This document shows, in pieces, positions 49,970 to 60,843 of a stretch of 64,000 nt of DNA. A program made the position numbers and the translations under genes. Within the stretch, counting starts at the first letter, position 1, and each line of letters opens with the position of its first letter. The notes under the pieces were generated by a model. It searched no databases. It was not told the DNA's origin and saw nothing but the letters and a program-made list of their open reading frames with translations. Source of the stretch: Heliocidaris tuberculata (taxonomy: Eukaryota > Echinodermata > Echinoidea > Camarodonta > Echinometridae); NCBI GenBank assembly GCA_025618425.1, contig CM046832.1:69671707-69735706 (forward strand), written 5' to 3'.

Positions 49970-52336
49970 CTGTAACAGGAGCAAGATTATAAAAATAGAT
50001 ATTCTAACTAAAGTTTGTGGAAACAACATATCCCTAGTAAGAAACAAAGAGAGAATGCCTTGTTCTTCTAGTCTAGGCATTGTGCTGACTCGAACAATGC
50101 CTGTCTTATGAAAATACAAGTGCATGCAAACTATACAAGTGAGGAAAACGTCTTGCAAAAGAATCAAGTCGACTTTATTTCACGCATTGAATAACGGCAA
50201 AGTAAACAGAAGCAGCCTATTTCAGTGCCTATGTTTCAGTCTGGTATTTCCAAGTTTGAAATCAAGGTCGAAAGATCGAGATGTCCATTGTCCGAGGATT
50301 TGTCGAAACTGACGCGCAGGTAATGCTAGCCTGTCTACAGGGACAATGACAGGGCTTCCAGAGTTGACTTGGGGGCGGGGGACCTTGAAAAGATTCGCTC
50401 CAGCCAACATGAATTTTGACACCTCAACCTTTCAGACACAGTGTATGCGTTCACACTGCTGTTACAACCTCAGGTGAATTGAGAATTGTGACCATATTGT
50501 GAAAGAAGTTGATTTAGCTACTGAATAGACGTTCGCCAAGAATGAATATAGGAATAATTAAAGCTCTAAGCCAATAGATATGTTCATGATTTCAGCCACC
50601 AATTAATTAATCTAGCAAATAAATACTGATGGATATATCAACAAGACAAGCAAGCAAGCCAACTGGAAGGGCTAGCTATCATGATTGATTCTTCAGAAAT
50701 TGAACGCATTTCTTGTTTGGCTTTACCAAATGAATATCATGTGATAATGTTAAGAAAGTGGTCATCCAATAATATACAGGTGCATGACTGATTTTCCATC
50801 AACCACTGAATATTTTGACAAGGGTGCTGTACATGCAACATCTGAAAATTATAATCATTGTTTCACCAATAAAAGCATGCAGGATTGCATCAACAAAACT
50901 TATCCATACGCTTTGATAATATCATAACAAATTCACCAAAGGTAGAGTACAGTTCATTCCTAATCTCCTTGAGAAAAAAATATATCACTAGTGATATGCA
51001 AAGTTTCAACATGGTTGGTGATCAAATAAATGCAATGACCTATAAAGATCACAAACCATGGAAAAACTACCTGGAAAGGGTCCCCTGTCCAGTCATTCAA
51101 GACAGAATTGAGCAACTCTGCAGGGAACACAATTTTCACAATTGTTAACCCCTCATAAAAGCAGAAGAAATAGTACAGTTGTTCTTTCAGCAAATGTTTG
51201 AATTAGTCTTATCATCGAAAACAAAAATCTGAGCATTTTTCCTCTGACAATTTCAACCTCCGTCCTAGGAGCTAGGGGTAGACTGAGCCAAGCATGTGTG
51301 AATGTTGATGTAGATGTCTGAACAATTGTTCTCAGTGTCAAAGAAGTGTCTGAATGAACATTATACTTTCCTTGGCAGAAATACTCATGTTGTCTTTGAT
51401 GCCCCATGGCAGTTAGGAAGTGAAAAAATGACCTTTCATTTATCTCTTTCAATTGATTTTTTTCCAATTTCAGATACAATAATGAGCCTATTTTCCATGT
51501 CATACACTTCCCAGTCTACCATAATGTTATAGTTCATTTAATTCCTTTTATCTTTTTTTTTTTTTTGTTTTCCCCTTTTTCAGCCTTTTTTCAAATCATT
51601 CATTTATCACTTTTCAATCATGTTTATCTACAACCTAAAACAGGCCACGCTAAATCACTCCACATAAAATAAATATGTCAAGGCAGTTTCTTCATCAAGT
51701 CTTCTTCTTCTCTCTCTCTCTCTCTCTATCTATCTTTCTCAGTATTGAACAAAATTAATGTCAATGATAACAAACTCAAATATATGAGCATTTTAGACAA
51801 CATTTTTGTTGAATTCCTCCAAATCTTTCCTCAATCCTCTGTACATTCTTTGTTCAAAAAGAGCTGTAGAGCAATCCCACGAGATCAACTTCAAAATCAT
51901 CTGTAAACCTATCAAGCAGTAGGCCTATACTTGATCGCTATCGAAAGATATGATGATGCAGCTTTCAGTGGGCGATGCAACTAAACTTGACCCAAAATGT
52001 GAGAGTCAAGCCAAAACAAACCTCTAAAAATTATGTTTCTATTGAAATATCTTCACTTGAATGGTTCAGCAGGGTGGTAAAAGCTAGGTGAAAACGAAGA
52101 GCATCAAAGTACCTTTTCACGTTCGTTGTTTGGTCAACAGGAGTATTTTGTGTTGCTGACGTCAAACAGATCTTGAATGAAGTGCTTGCATGTCTCTACA
52201 AATTGGTCAAATTTTCAGTAGAACTAAGACACAATTTCTGGGCTTTTCACATAGATTCTGCATGACACCCTGGACAAACTTTAACTTTCTACATCTTTCT
52301 GTGTTATATTCTTATCCATCTCCACCCCCCCCCCTC

Positions 52337-52376
<40 letters not shown>

Positions 52377-53568
52377 CTGGTCTCCCTTCTCTCTCCTCCC
52401 CTCTCCCTCCTCCCTCCATCTCTCTCTCTCTCCCTCTCCTACCCCCTCTCTCTATTCTTTGCAATCAATGTCATGTCTTCTTACCAGTCATTCTTTGCAT
52501 ATGATCCTATTTCAATCACATTTACATTAAATGTTATGAGCATTCTACTTCCTCTTCTTACCATCACTTTCTCTCTTTCTCTATACTTTGCTAACTTTGT
52601 CTCTTTTCTTGCAATCCTTATTATGACATGGTCCTATTCAGATAGAATCTATTATCCTCTTTCATTCTGATTCTTTTCTCTTTTCTCCCTTTCTCTATAT
52701 CCAATCTTCAACTTTATAACCAAGTCTTACATTGATAGCAAAGATGCATATGAAACATTTGTTAGATATATATCAGCATAAATGCTTTGTGAATCTGAAA
52801 GACAATTTCTACTTTCAACTCTGCTAATACACCTACACATGCACCCTCATGAAATTTCCCAACATGTAGTATTAAGAATTTTTCCTAATGTGACATTTTT
52901 GGGAGGCAATATGAGTTCTAATAATAATAGTTCTACATTGTGAATTGCATCAACTTGACACTTTACTCAAACTTTCTTGGAAGGAACCATAACCGAAGCA
53001 CAAGAGAATATCATACAAAAAACATTTTTTCAGCACACCAATGAGTTTCAACTGTAGCAATCACTCATTCTAGTCACAACATTCTAGTCACAAACTTTAT
53101 CCATACTTTCTGAGCCATTCAAATCCTTGTTTGATGATTCCATTTATTATTCCACAATAGTCATGGCAACCGGTATATTTTTACAAATCCATGCGATTTC
53201 TTTCTTTCTATTTTATCTCCAAGCAACCCTGGATTTGAATGGGGCTGGAAGATCTGCTTCAAGTGCGTCATAAAGCTCTACCCACTCACAACAGTCGGCT
53301 CTCATCAAAAAGAATCCAAACTAGTTCAACAACAAAACAAACTATTATCTTTCTTGAAGGAGAGATTGGCACCTGCTGCACCATGTGAGCATTTCCTGAT
53401 GGCATAAACATGTCCAAATTTGTAGTTTTCTTCATTATAGTCTGCTTTAAGCACTGCTCCCAGACCCATAATTGTGTGGTCACTTTTCTTCTCTCTTGCA
53501 AAAAAAAACCTGTCTCCACCCTCTTGAAATTGAGCAAAGTTCTTCCATTTCAACCTGCTGGATACAAT
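49970..53568. other. Non-coding stretch with a GC-elevated patch
   Basis: 50250-50420 is richer in GC and CpG than its surroundings. It includes a plus-strand donor-like GCGCAG|GTAATG at 50320/50321 and a 66-codon minus-strand frame. It could be a promoter or an exon, but it stays uncalled. CT-rich tracts occur at 51706-51738 and 52322-52455, and a T14 run near 51552. The remainder is AT-rich and featureless. Confidence 0.5.
52322..52455. repeat. C-run and CT-rich tract
   Basis: Poly-C followed by CTCTCT and CCCTCC repeats on the plus strand. The SLSLSL frame across it is an artefact. Confidence 0.93.
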
Positions 53569-53815
53569 GGCCCATATTCTGAACTCTGGTTTAACTTAAA
53601 CCACAGTCTAAGTGTGGTTTAAACCCAGTCTAAACCTGCCCTTTAAATTGGATTTAAGATAATCACATTGTGAACTCCTGCTTAACTTAAACTCCAATGC
53701 AGTCTAGACTTAAGTGTGGTTTAACTTTGTACAGAAATGTAGACTGCAGCTAGGGGTAGTTTAAGTCTGGTTTAACTGAGACTGGAGTTTAAGTTAAACC
53801 GGAGTCCAATGTGAT
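53569..53815. mobile_element. Composite MITE with gtttaacttaaac repeats
   Basis: The left end is GGCCCATATTCTGAAC, similar to the GGCCCGTATTCT end at 54014. The segment 53584-53608 (tctggtttaacttaaaccac) pairs with 53778-53802. A second internal copy (aatcacattgtgaactcctg, 53661-53680) pairs with the right end (gagtccaatgtgatt). The unit therefore looks like two related foldbacks merged or nested. The expected GGGCC right end of the first copy is missing. Confidence 0.7.
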
Positions 53816-54013
53816 TTGGTATAACACTATTTCTATACACTCCAGTCCTTGGGCTTGGTATCCACAGGTTAAGCATATTTATTCATCTGTTCCAATCATA
53901 CAATGTAATGGCATTCAGTTATATCTAAGAAGCATCTATGTATGCATAACTTTAACGTTGTAAGCAGATATTGCAACAAAAAAAACATTAATAACCCATG
54001 TATTGAACACTAT

Positions 54014-54162
54014 GGCCCGTATTCTCGAAAGCTGCCTAACTTTAAGGCCCTGATTAAGTATGAAGATTTGGGCCACTGAACTATGGAGAGCCAAATGTCG
54101 CCCACTTTTAGTGGCCTAAATTAAACCAGGCTTAACTTAGGCCACTTTTGAGAATACGGGCC
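54014..54162. mobile_element. 149-bp MITE with GGCCCGTATTCTCGAAAG termini
   Basis: The left end GGCCCGTATTCTCGAAAG pairs with the right end CTTTTGAGAATACGGGCC with one mismatch. Internal ggcctaa/ttaggcc words also pair. No clean target duplication was found. It shares its terminal words with the element 200 bases to its left. Confidence 0.82.
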
Positions 54163-54944
54163 TGTATCAACATTTTGCAGATGAAAGAATGTATTGGTTT
54201 TGCACATGTCCATACAAATACTAAAATAACATACATGTAGTAGTTACTTTGTACAACGGTTCCCACACATTTGACAATCTCATATAAAAAGGGCTATTAT
54301 TAGAAGGCCAAAATACTAAAAACTATAAAGTTAGTTCCCCTTTAATCTAAATGATGATATCATTATTTATATTTTGTCTAATTTATCATATCATATTATC
54401 ATTCATTCCATGGTTTCTTCTTCCCCAACTATCATTTTTTACTAGCTTAATTTTGTTTCAATTTTTTTTCCTCCTTTATATTTGATATTATTCTCCTTCA
54501 ATTACCATTCATTTAGTTTTTAGTAACATTCTTGAGGACAAAACATGCATTCAGGCATTTCCTAGCAACTAAAAGTTTTACCCACCTACCACAAACTTGT
54601 AATGTCATTGAACTTAATTGACTTTAACATCCCATTATGAAAGCTAAATGCAAGCAATGGTATATTTTTAGCTGAGTCTAATGATTATCATAAAAATATT
54701 GATGACCTTATTTATCACTAGTTTGCTAAAGAAAGGATTGAAAGAAAAGCTTTATTATATATCATAAATATTCTTCTGAAATCCTGATAAAATGAGTTGA
54801 ATGTACAACACATTTTGGTAATCTTAAAGTGCAACACCTACGCTTTCTGCCCTATTTAGATCAAGAGTTGATAACACCAAATATAATTTCTGTTGTGACA
54901 TCAATCGAAGGATATACTCATAGAAAAGTTGCCAAATATATTCT
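54163..54944. other. AT-rich non-coding end of the left contig
   Basis: Includes a single-sided repeat end (ttagttcccctttaa, near 54333) and otherwise featureless AT-rich DNA up to the gap. Confidence 0.6.
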
Positions 54945-55444
54945 NNNNNNNNNNNNNNNNNNNNNNNNNNNNNNNNNNNNNNNNNNNNNNNNNNNNNNNN
55001 NNNNNNNNNNNNNNNNNNNNNNNNNNNNNNNNNNNNNNNNNNNNNNNNNNNNNNNNNNNNNNNNNNNNNNNNNNNNNNNNNNNNNNNNNNNNNNNNNNNN
55101 NNNNNNNNNNNNNNNNNNNNNNNNNNNNNNNNNNNNNNNNNNNNNNNNNNNNNNNNNNNNNNNNNNNNNNNNNNNNNNNNNNNNNNNNNNNNNNNNNNNN
55201 NNNNNNNNNNNNNNNNNNNNNNNNNNNNNNNNNNNNNNNNNNNNNNNNNNNNNNNNNNNNNNNNNNNNNNNNNNNNNNNNNNNNNNNNNNNNNNNNNNNN
55301 NNNNNNNNNNNNNNNNNNNNNNNNNNNNNNNNNNNNNNNNNNNNNNNNNNNNNNNNNNNNNNNNNNNNNNNNNNNNNNNNNNNNNNNNNNNNNNNNNNNN
55401 NNNNNNNNNNNNNNNNNNNNNNNNNNNNNNNNNNNNNNNNNNNN
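54945..55444. other. Assembly gap of exactly 500 N
   Basis: Five hundred consecutive N. A round number of this kind is a placeholder inserted by scaffolding software, not a measured distance. Everything to its right belongs to a different contig, whose order and orientation relative to the left contig are therefore less certain. Open frames reported through this gap are meaningless. Confidence 0.99.
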
Positions 55445-56045
55445 TAGACTGATTTTTCAGGCTTTCTGAAAGCCAGAAGTATGTTTGACTCAGTATTTGT
55501 GCCCCCCCCCCCCCCCCATTTTACTGCATCTCTTTCATTTCTGGCATATTCAAGGCTTGATCATAACTTTTAATCAGAAGGGAGAAGAAAAAAAATGAAT
55601 GAATTGGTGTGAAAAACCAATCTACAACATGTCTCTTGTCCTCTTTTCAGTTCTATGTAGCAGCTTCAAGATATAAAAGAGCACATCTTTATTTCTTGCA
55701 TTTTGAAGGAAACTATTCTAGACAAAAATGTCAGATATTCAGTGAAAAATAGGTTCAAATTTCTGTTTTCTCTAACTTTCTGTGTCTTTTATACCTTTTA
55801 TTTCGGAAAGGCTCAGACAAATGTCTTCTCCGTAGCCATTGTAAATGTAACATAATGCAAAGTAAGAAGAACGGAAATATGGAATTAGATGTGGTGCTTG
55901 TAGTACTTCAGGATTTATTCCTGTGTATCCCTGCATTAGAAAAACCCTACTGGTTGGTATTGGATCTAATCCTGGGATTCAGATTTGTGATCCCTTTCTT
56001 ACATAACATCTTACACCCCTTAGTGAATGTGGCTGAGGTAGCATG
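55445..56045 (-). repeat. Copy 2 of the ~600-bp inverted duplication, abutting the scaffold gap
   Basis: This is the reverse complement of positions 1-607. It starts at the first base after the 500-N gap and ends at 56045. From 56046 on it cannot be compared, because its partner would lie before the window start. The near-identity indicates either the same genomic sequence placed twice (overlapping contig ends or an uncollapsed haplotype) or a very recent duplication. The C16 run at 55502-55517 corresponds to the G19 run of copy 1. No open frame of note is present apart from a 63-codon frame at 55855-56046 that has no coding support. Confidence 0.96.
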
Positions 56046-57867
56046 AAGGACATAGCAATTATGTGGCAGGGTACAGGGCTACAAGATAAGAGCATTCACT
56101 ACCTTGCATGGGGGTCATGAAAACAAATGTTCAGTCAGACGTGGTCTAAATATGTTACAACAGTGCATATGTAGGATGATGTATCAGTTAGAACTACACA
56201 TAGTCCTAAAATCCAGTCATGTCTTGCTTACTCTTCAGTCAGAATAACGTCATGAAGGGTGAAATGCTGTAATATTGTAATATATAGTGGGTCTACAATG
56301 CAATTACGGATAGCTTACAGCCGTTTAGAATTAACTACTCTCTACTATTATCCAATTTAACTGATTGCCTGTTTATATCGTCCAATTGTAGTTTCCATAG
56401 AAGAGAGAACAGTATGAAGATTGGAGATGGCTATTTAGTTACATAGACCATTTCTAACTACAAAATATTTGAAGAACATATTTGTGGCAGTCCCTTTACT
56501 AATTAGGATTAAGTCATTATGCGTGAAAAGTACATAGAAAGAAATTTTTATGCTGTAATTATGTGTTTTACTCTATAATAGGCATAAAGGCAGTAGATGC
56601 ATGGAGAGCTGACCAAGGGGGAGGATATTCTAGGTAGATAGCAGAGTTCTGAACCACATCAACAGTACAATAGAAAAGCACATTTAGCTCTTGCATTCAC
56701 ATTACTTCATGCCGAGTTAATCTTTTAAGACTCCACGATGTGTACGGAGGTACAATAAGCACCATAGCGTGCATTTTATAGGAATCAGCTCTCCAATTGG
56801 CTGTCTGGACCTCAAAAATTAGCTAATGACCTGTCTTCAAAAGGACCGAATTTGCCATCAGGGCATTATGAGCACTTAGTAACTTCTGTCGGGGCCCCTG
56901 TCGAGTCCGATTTTCTCGCTGCACTCTTTTTCTCTGTTGGGTGAAAACGGGTTTAGAATGTTGCTGAGACTTATGTCTGCCTTCCTTTGTTTAGTCAATA
57001 CTAAACTTTTCATTCATCAAGTAGAATTTCTATTTCTTTCTTTCACATGTCTGCCCATTTTGGATTGGTTATCTTATTCATGTGCTCAATTTGAAGACTG
57101 TTGTTAGGTCGTTAAGACCTTTCCAATGTACTGACTATCAGGTGGTCTGTATTTGTTGTGTCTTCAATGTGTTTCTGGGCAAAAGCGATTATGTTGTGCT
57201 TGATGATATCTTTATTGAGCATTTAAGCTATAAGCTCAAATCGTGGACAATGGGAACTAAATTAGGCAAATAAAGAGTTATTATTAAAAAGCTAATGTCA
57301 CTGAGTTTTCATAAATTGTTATAATCATAGTGAAATACATAAAGTCATTCATTGAGTTCTATTGGACTATTTTCGTAGTTTTATCTTTTCTCCACAGCAT
57401 CAAATGAAATAAAATTAAAGCAATGGGTATGTTCATGACTTGAAAAATTAATGTTTCCCCATATAGATTTCTTTTCTTGATAAAGTATTCTGTCTCCATT
57501 AGATGAATGTTCTTCTTTACACATTAACGTGGATTGATTGCTTTCATAACAGAATATAGAATCAATATGTATTTGAATTATTAAATGGCACACTGAATTT
57601 CAATGCTTTGAATCCATTCCAAAATATTGTGTAACATTATTCATTATTCATTCCTTCTGTTCCTGATGACTTTTCGAGGAACTTGTCAATATCATTTACA
57701 AATAGTATTTTAATATGAATTATATTTATATCAGTTTAGAGACAGAATTGATTTTTGCCTGATAAAACTAAATATTATTGTTATTGTTGTAATCAATCCT
57801 AACTGAATGTGTTTCTTTTTTCTCTCTCTTTCTTACATGCTCATCATTCTTGCCATCATCTTTGACA
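56046..57867. other. Non-coding stretch
   Basis: No exon was found. A GC-elevated patch (about 56700-56960, including cggggcccctgtcgagtccg near 56891) interrupts the AT-rich background. Confidence 0.55.
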
Positions 57868-57874
57868 GGTAAGT
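57820..57874 (+). promoter_or_regulatory. Candidate recursive-splicing (ratchet) site
   Basis: A long pyrimidine-rich stretch (gtttcttttttctctctctttc at 57809-57830, then catcattcttgccatcatctttgacag) ends in CAG at 57868 and is immediately followed by GTAAGT (57869-57874). A 3' splice site fused to a 5' splice site with no exon between them is the definition of a recursive splice site, known from very long introns. Alternatively the GTAAGT is a donor of an exon lying just upstream, though no open exon with an acceptor is evident. Confidence 0.4.
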
Positions 57875-58346
57875 GACTACTTTTATGATTTCAAAAATCT
57901 TAAGTTTGTGACCTGAGTGAGAGGAACATGGATGTCATCTATACTACTGGTTATTCTGTGAGAAAAATCAATAAAAATACAAACTAGATGTGAAGAGACA
58001 TTAGAGATAAAACAAGACTTTGACTTCATTATTTTTCTTGCTATGGACAACCTTAATGCACATTTTCACTGAAACAATGACCCCTACCTGAACACCAGAT
58101 CTTTTAGACAGACATTTCTTCATCCTCCCTCCGAATTAAATCATGTTTATCTATGTGCATAAGTAACTTAATGAATATCATTATGTTGGTTCATTGGTTA
58201 TTATGCATAGATAGGGACTGGAATTCTTCCTACTCAAAGTGCCAAAATAACATAAATTTGAAATTTCACTGTTCTTATTTTTTATACCTGGTTTTTCAGC
58301 AGTGATAGCAGTCCAAGGTTGAATTTAAAAACTAAGGATATGGAAA

Positions 58347-58440
58347 TAGAAAGAGAGAGAGAGGGGGGAGGGAGAGAGAGAGAAAGGAGTTGGTTGAAAG
58401 AGAGGCAAAGGGGAGAGAGATGCAGAGAAAGAAGATGTGA
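58347..58440. repeat. GA-rich low-complexity tract
   Basis: Purine-rich imperfect AG/GGA repeats. The opposite-strand frames rich in S and L here are artefacts. Confidence 0.88.
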
Positions 58441-59148
58441 GGATGAAAGATAAAGAGGTTGGAATAAGGATGATGTTGAAGAGCAGAAGACGGAAATAGG
58501 AAAATAGACAGCGAGAGAGGAAAAGGGCATTCCAAAGTAAAAAGAGATGGTAAAACACTAGCAAGTTGAAAGGCCATCAGTCAAATGAAGAGGGAGGGAA
58601 ACACCAGAAGGGGAAAAGACTGTATTTGTCCTTAGAATAAGGTCAAGTAGTGTCTGATATCTTGTTAATAAATTATATCCTTTTTTACCCCACTTTCTCC
58701 CACCCTTCCTGATGGAGAGAGATAATACATCATACTGCTTACACACACTTCTACGATACACACACATGTAATTCATCAACCTGGCAAACATTTACATATT
58801 CTCATTACAGACCTCAATATGTAACAATAATTATGCTCTCATTATAAGCCTAAATGTGCCATTTCTTATTTTGTTAGTTTCATATGGAGATGTGGAATAG
58901 TTTTCATGAGTTGTTTCATATTGCTCTTTAATATTAGTATTTTATATAGACTGCATGGAGATAGGAAAGACATAGTGAAATCATGTCTGATTGGCAAGAC
59001 TGGGAATAGCCATTGCCATAGACAAAATGCAATTAATAAACCAGCTGTATAGCCCAGGGGCGAATGAAAGTTTGGTATATATCCAGTTGCCTGTTTGTAT
59101 GCCTAATTTGATCAGAACTTATTTTGTCTTCTACCCATCTTCCATCAC

Positions 59149-59149
<1 letters not shown>

Positions 59150-59185
<36 letters not shown>

Positions 59186-59248
59186 GTCTCCCTCTCTCCC
59201 TCCTCTCTCTCTCTTTCTCTCTCTGTCTCCCTCTCTCCCTCCCTCCCC
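59150..59248. repeat. (CT)n tract with an internal duplication
   Basis: The tract repeats ctctctttctctctctgtctccctctctccctc twice (about 59170-59205 and 59208-59242). It is pure pyrimidine except for the G of the gtctcc words. Confidence 0.92.
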
Positions 59249-59698
59249 ATCATGCATGCCTCTCATAATATCCCTCTGGAAAACAAATAAATACTATTAA
59301 AAAGGAGAGTTGAAATACCACCGCGCGCCCCGCAAGAAACAGTAATGTTTGTGTCATTATCTCTTACACTATTTACACTTTGACCAGAAATTGTTTACTT
59401 CCTCTCCCGACCGTTTCCATGGTAACCACTATGTTGAAATGTCCTGGAGTGTTGGTTTCTGTGGGTTTCACGCATGTTTGACATCACTGGTGGGAATAAT
59501 TGCTTAGTTCTCTACAATTCACACGTACTGAGGCTGTCAGCAAATAGTAATTAAACAATTTGATATTGAGAATATGACGAGGGAAGATGATCTTCTGTAG
59601 TTTTCAAATTGAAACTGTTTTGCATTAGTCTGAATACAAGTGAAAAAATAAACAAAGTTGGTTGTTTTTAGTAATCCTGAAAATGTACCTAATAACAG

Positions 59699-59732
<34 letters not shown>

Positions 59733-59742
59733 ATATATATAC
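59699..59742. repeat. (TA)n microsatellite
   Basis: Two blocks of TA units joined by a single TTA interruption. Confidence 0.94.
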
Positions 59743-60285
59743 ATGTATATATAGATATTGAACTTTTAAATATTAGGTGGGGGGGGGGGGAGAGGAATAA
59801 ATGTACAATACTGCAGCCTTTTTCAGATTACGTGAGACAATGTTACAAACTGCCAAAGGAAAGTATTCTGTAATTGTAAACTGGATGACATTTAATGATT
59901 AATGTTGTAATAAAAGTTTTATTCCGTGCTTGGCGAGCAAGTTGGCTACCTTAGTTGTTTGATATGTGATAAAAGATAGGCTGACAGGCAGTGGGATAAT
60001 TGCCCGAATATTGACCAATTAATGATTTATTGATCAACCAATTACCCTCCCTAATCGCTCTCTTTTAATAAGAATCAAATGATCTCCATTGCTGCTGTGA
60101 CATGTCTGGCCTGCAGTCCATTCTGTAAAGGCAGGTAGATAGGTTAGATGATATGTCCAAGGTCTCTTGAAGGTCAGAGTGGAGGTTGATTGGTTTTTCC
60201 TTGGGTCAAGTTTGACCCCATTAATTCAGATTATCTCTGTGTATGAAAGAAGTGATGGGAAGTTTAGAAAAGAATACTATAAATT

Positions 60286-60462
60286 TACGTTCACACGATG
60301 GAAGCTAAACTTTAAGTTTTGCTTGTAGTTTCAAAACTTTAAGTTAACTTGTAGTTATCTTGTAGTTTCAGAATGGACTTGTGGTTTCGAAAACTTTAAG
60401 TTTACTTATTCTAGAATCACAAGCGAGCTCTGGTTTAAGGCCGAAACACGAGCGGGGGGGCT

Positions 60463-60507
<45 letters not shown>

Positions 60508-60843
60508 CCTCCATCGCAGTTATGGCCCATGTGAATGGAATAAACTTTAAGTTTCGCAAGCTTGTGGTTAAGGATGACCTCACTGTTCATGTTAAATTTC
60601 CGGGTCATACCCTTCGTGCGAATTATGAACACAGGATCTGTATGTGTACTGTACACACAATCGGTAGTATTTACTGCCGGGATTAACCACAAAGATTGCT
60701 TGGCTTGTAGTTTCAGCTCGTTGTTTAAGGCTTGTGTGAACCCTCATTGTGGTTAGGGAGTCATGGTTTCATTAACTTAAAGTTTTGCTAACTTAAAGTT
60801 TCGTAACTTAAAGTTTTGAAACCACAAGTCCCGTATGAACGTA
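60286..60843. mobile_element. Foldback element of 558 bp with a 44-G run
   Basis: The ends TACGTTCA (60286-60293) and TGAACGTA (60836-60843) are inverted repeats. Both flanks are packed with actttaagttt/aacttaaagttt words that pair across the element. Its centre holds a run of 44 G (60463-60506), the longest homopolymer in the window. No transposase frame is present. Target duplication could not be fixed, because the flanks ctataaatt and gcttatgat do not match. The proline or glycine homopolymer frames across the G-run are artefacts. Confidence 0.78.
60463..60506. repeat. Poly-G run (G44)
   Basis: Forty-four consecutive G inside the foldback element. It may form a G-quadruplex and is also a likely place for sequencing length error. 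Confidence 0.95.

Larger units (their letters stand above)
57875..60285. other. Non-coding stretch with microsatellites
   Basis: A GA-rich tract (58347-58440, about 95 bases of AG/GGA repeats), a CT-rich tract (59150-59248), a TA tract (59699-59742) and a G-run (59778-59790). A GC-rich word (ccgcgcgccccgc) sits at 59322. The frames across the GA and CT tracts are repeat artefacts. Confidence 0.65.

Noticed and set aside
54829..55452. 207-codon frame crossing the gap
   Set aside because: It is open only because N bases contain no stops. The real part is 38 codons of AT-rich sequence.
59033..59290. Serine/leucine-rich and arginine/glutamate-rich frames at the CT tract
   Set aside because: Dinucleotide-repeat translation on both strands.
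60368..60692. Frames with poly-Pro or poly-Gly through the G44 run
   Set aside because: A homopolymer produces open frames in all phases. There are no splice sites or conserved flanks.
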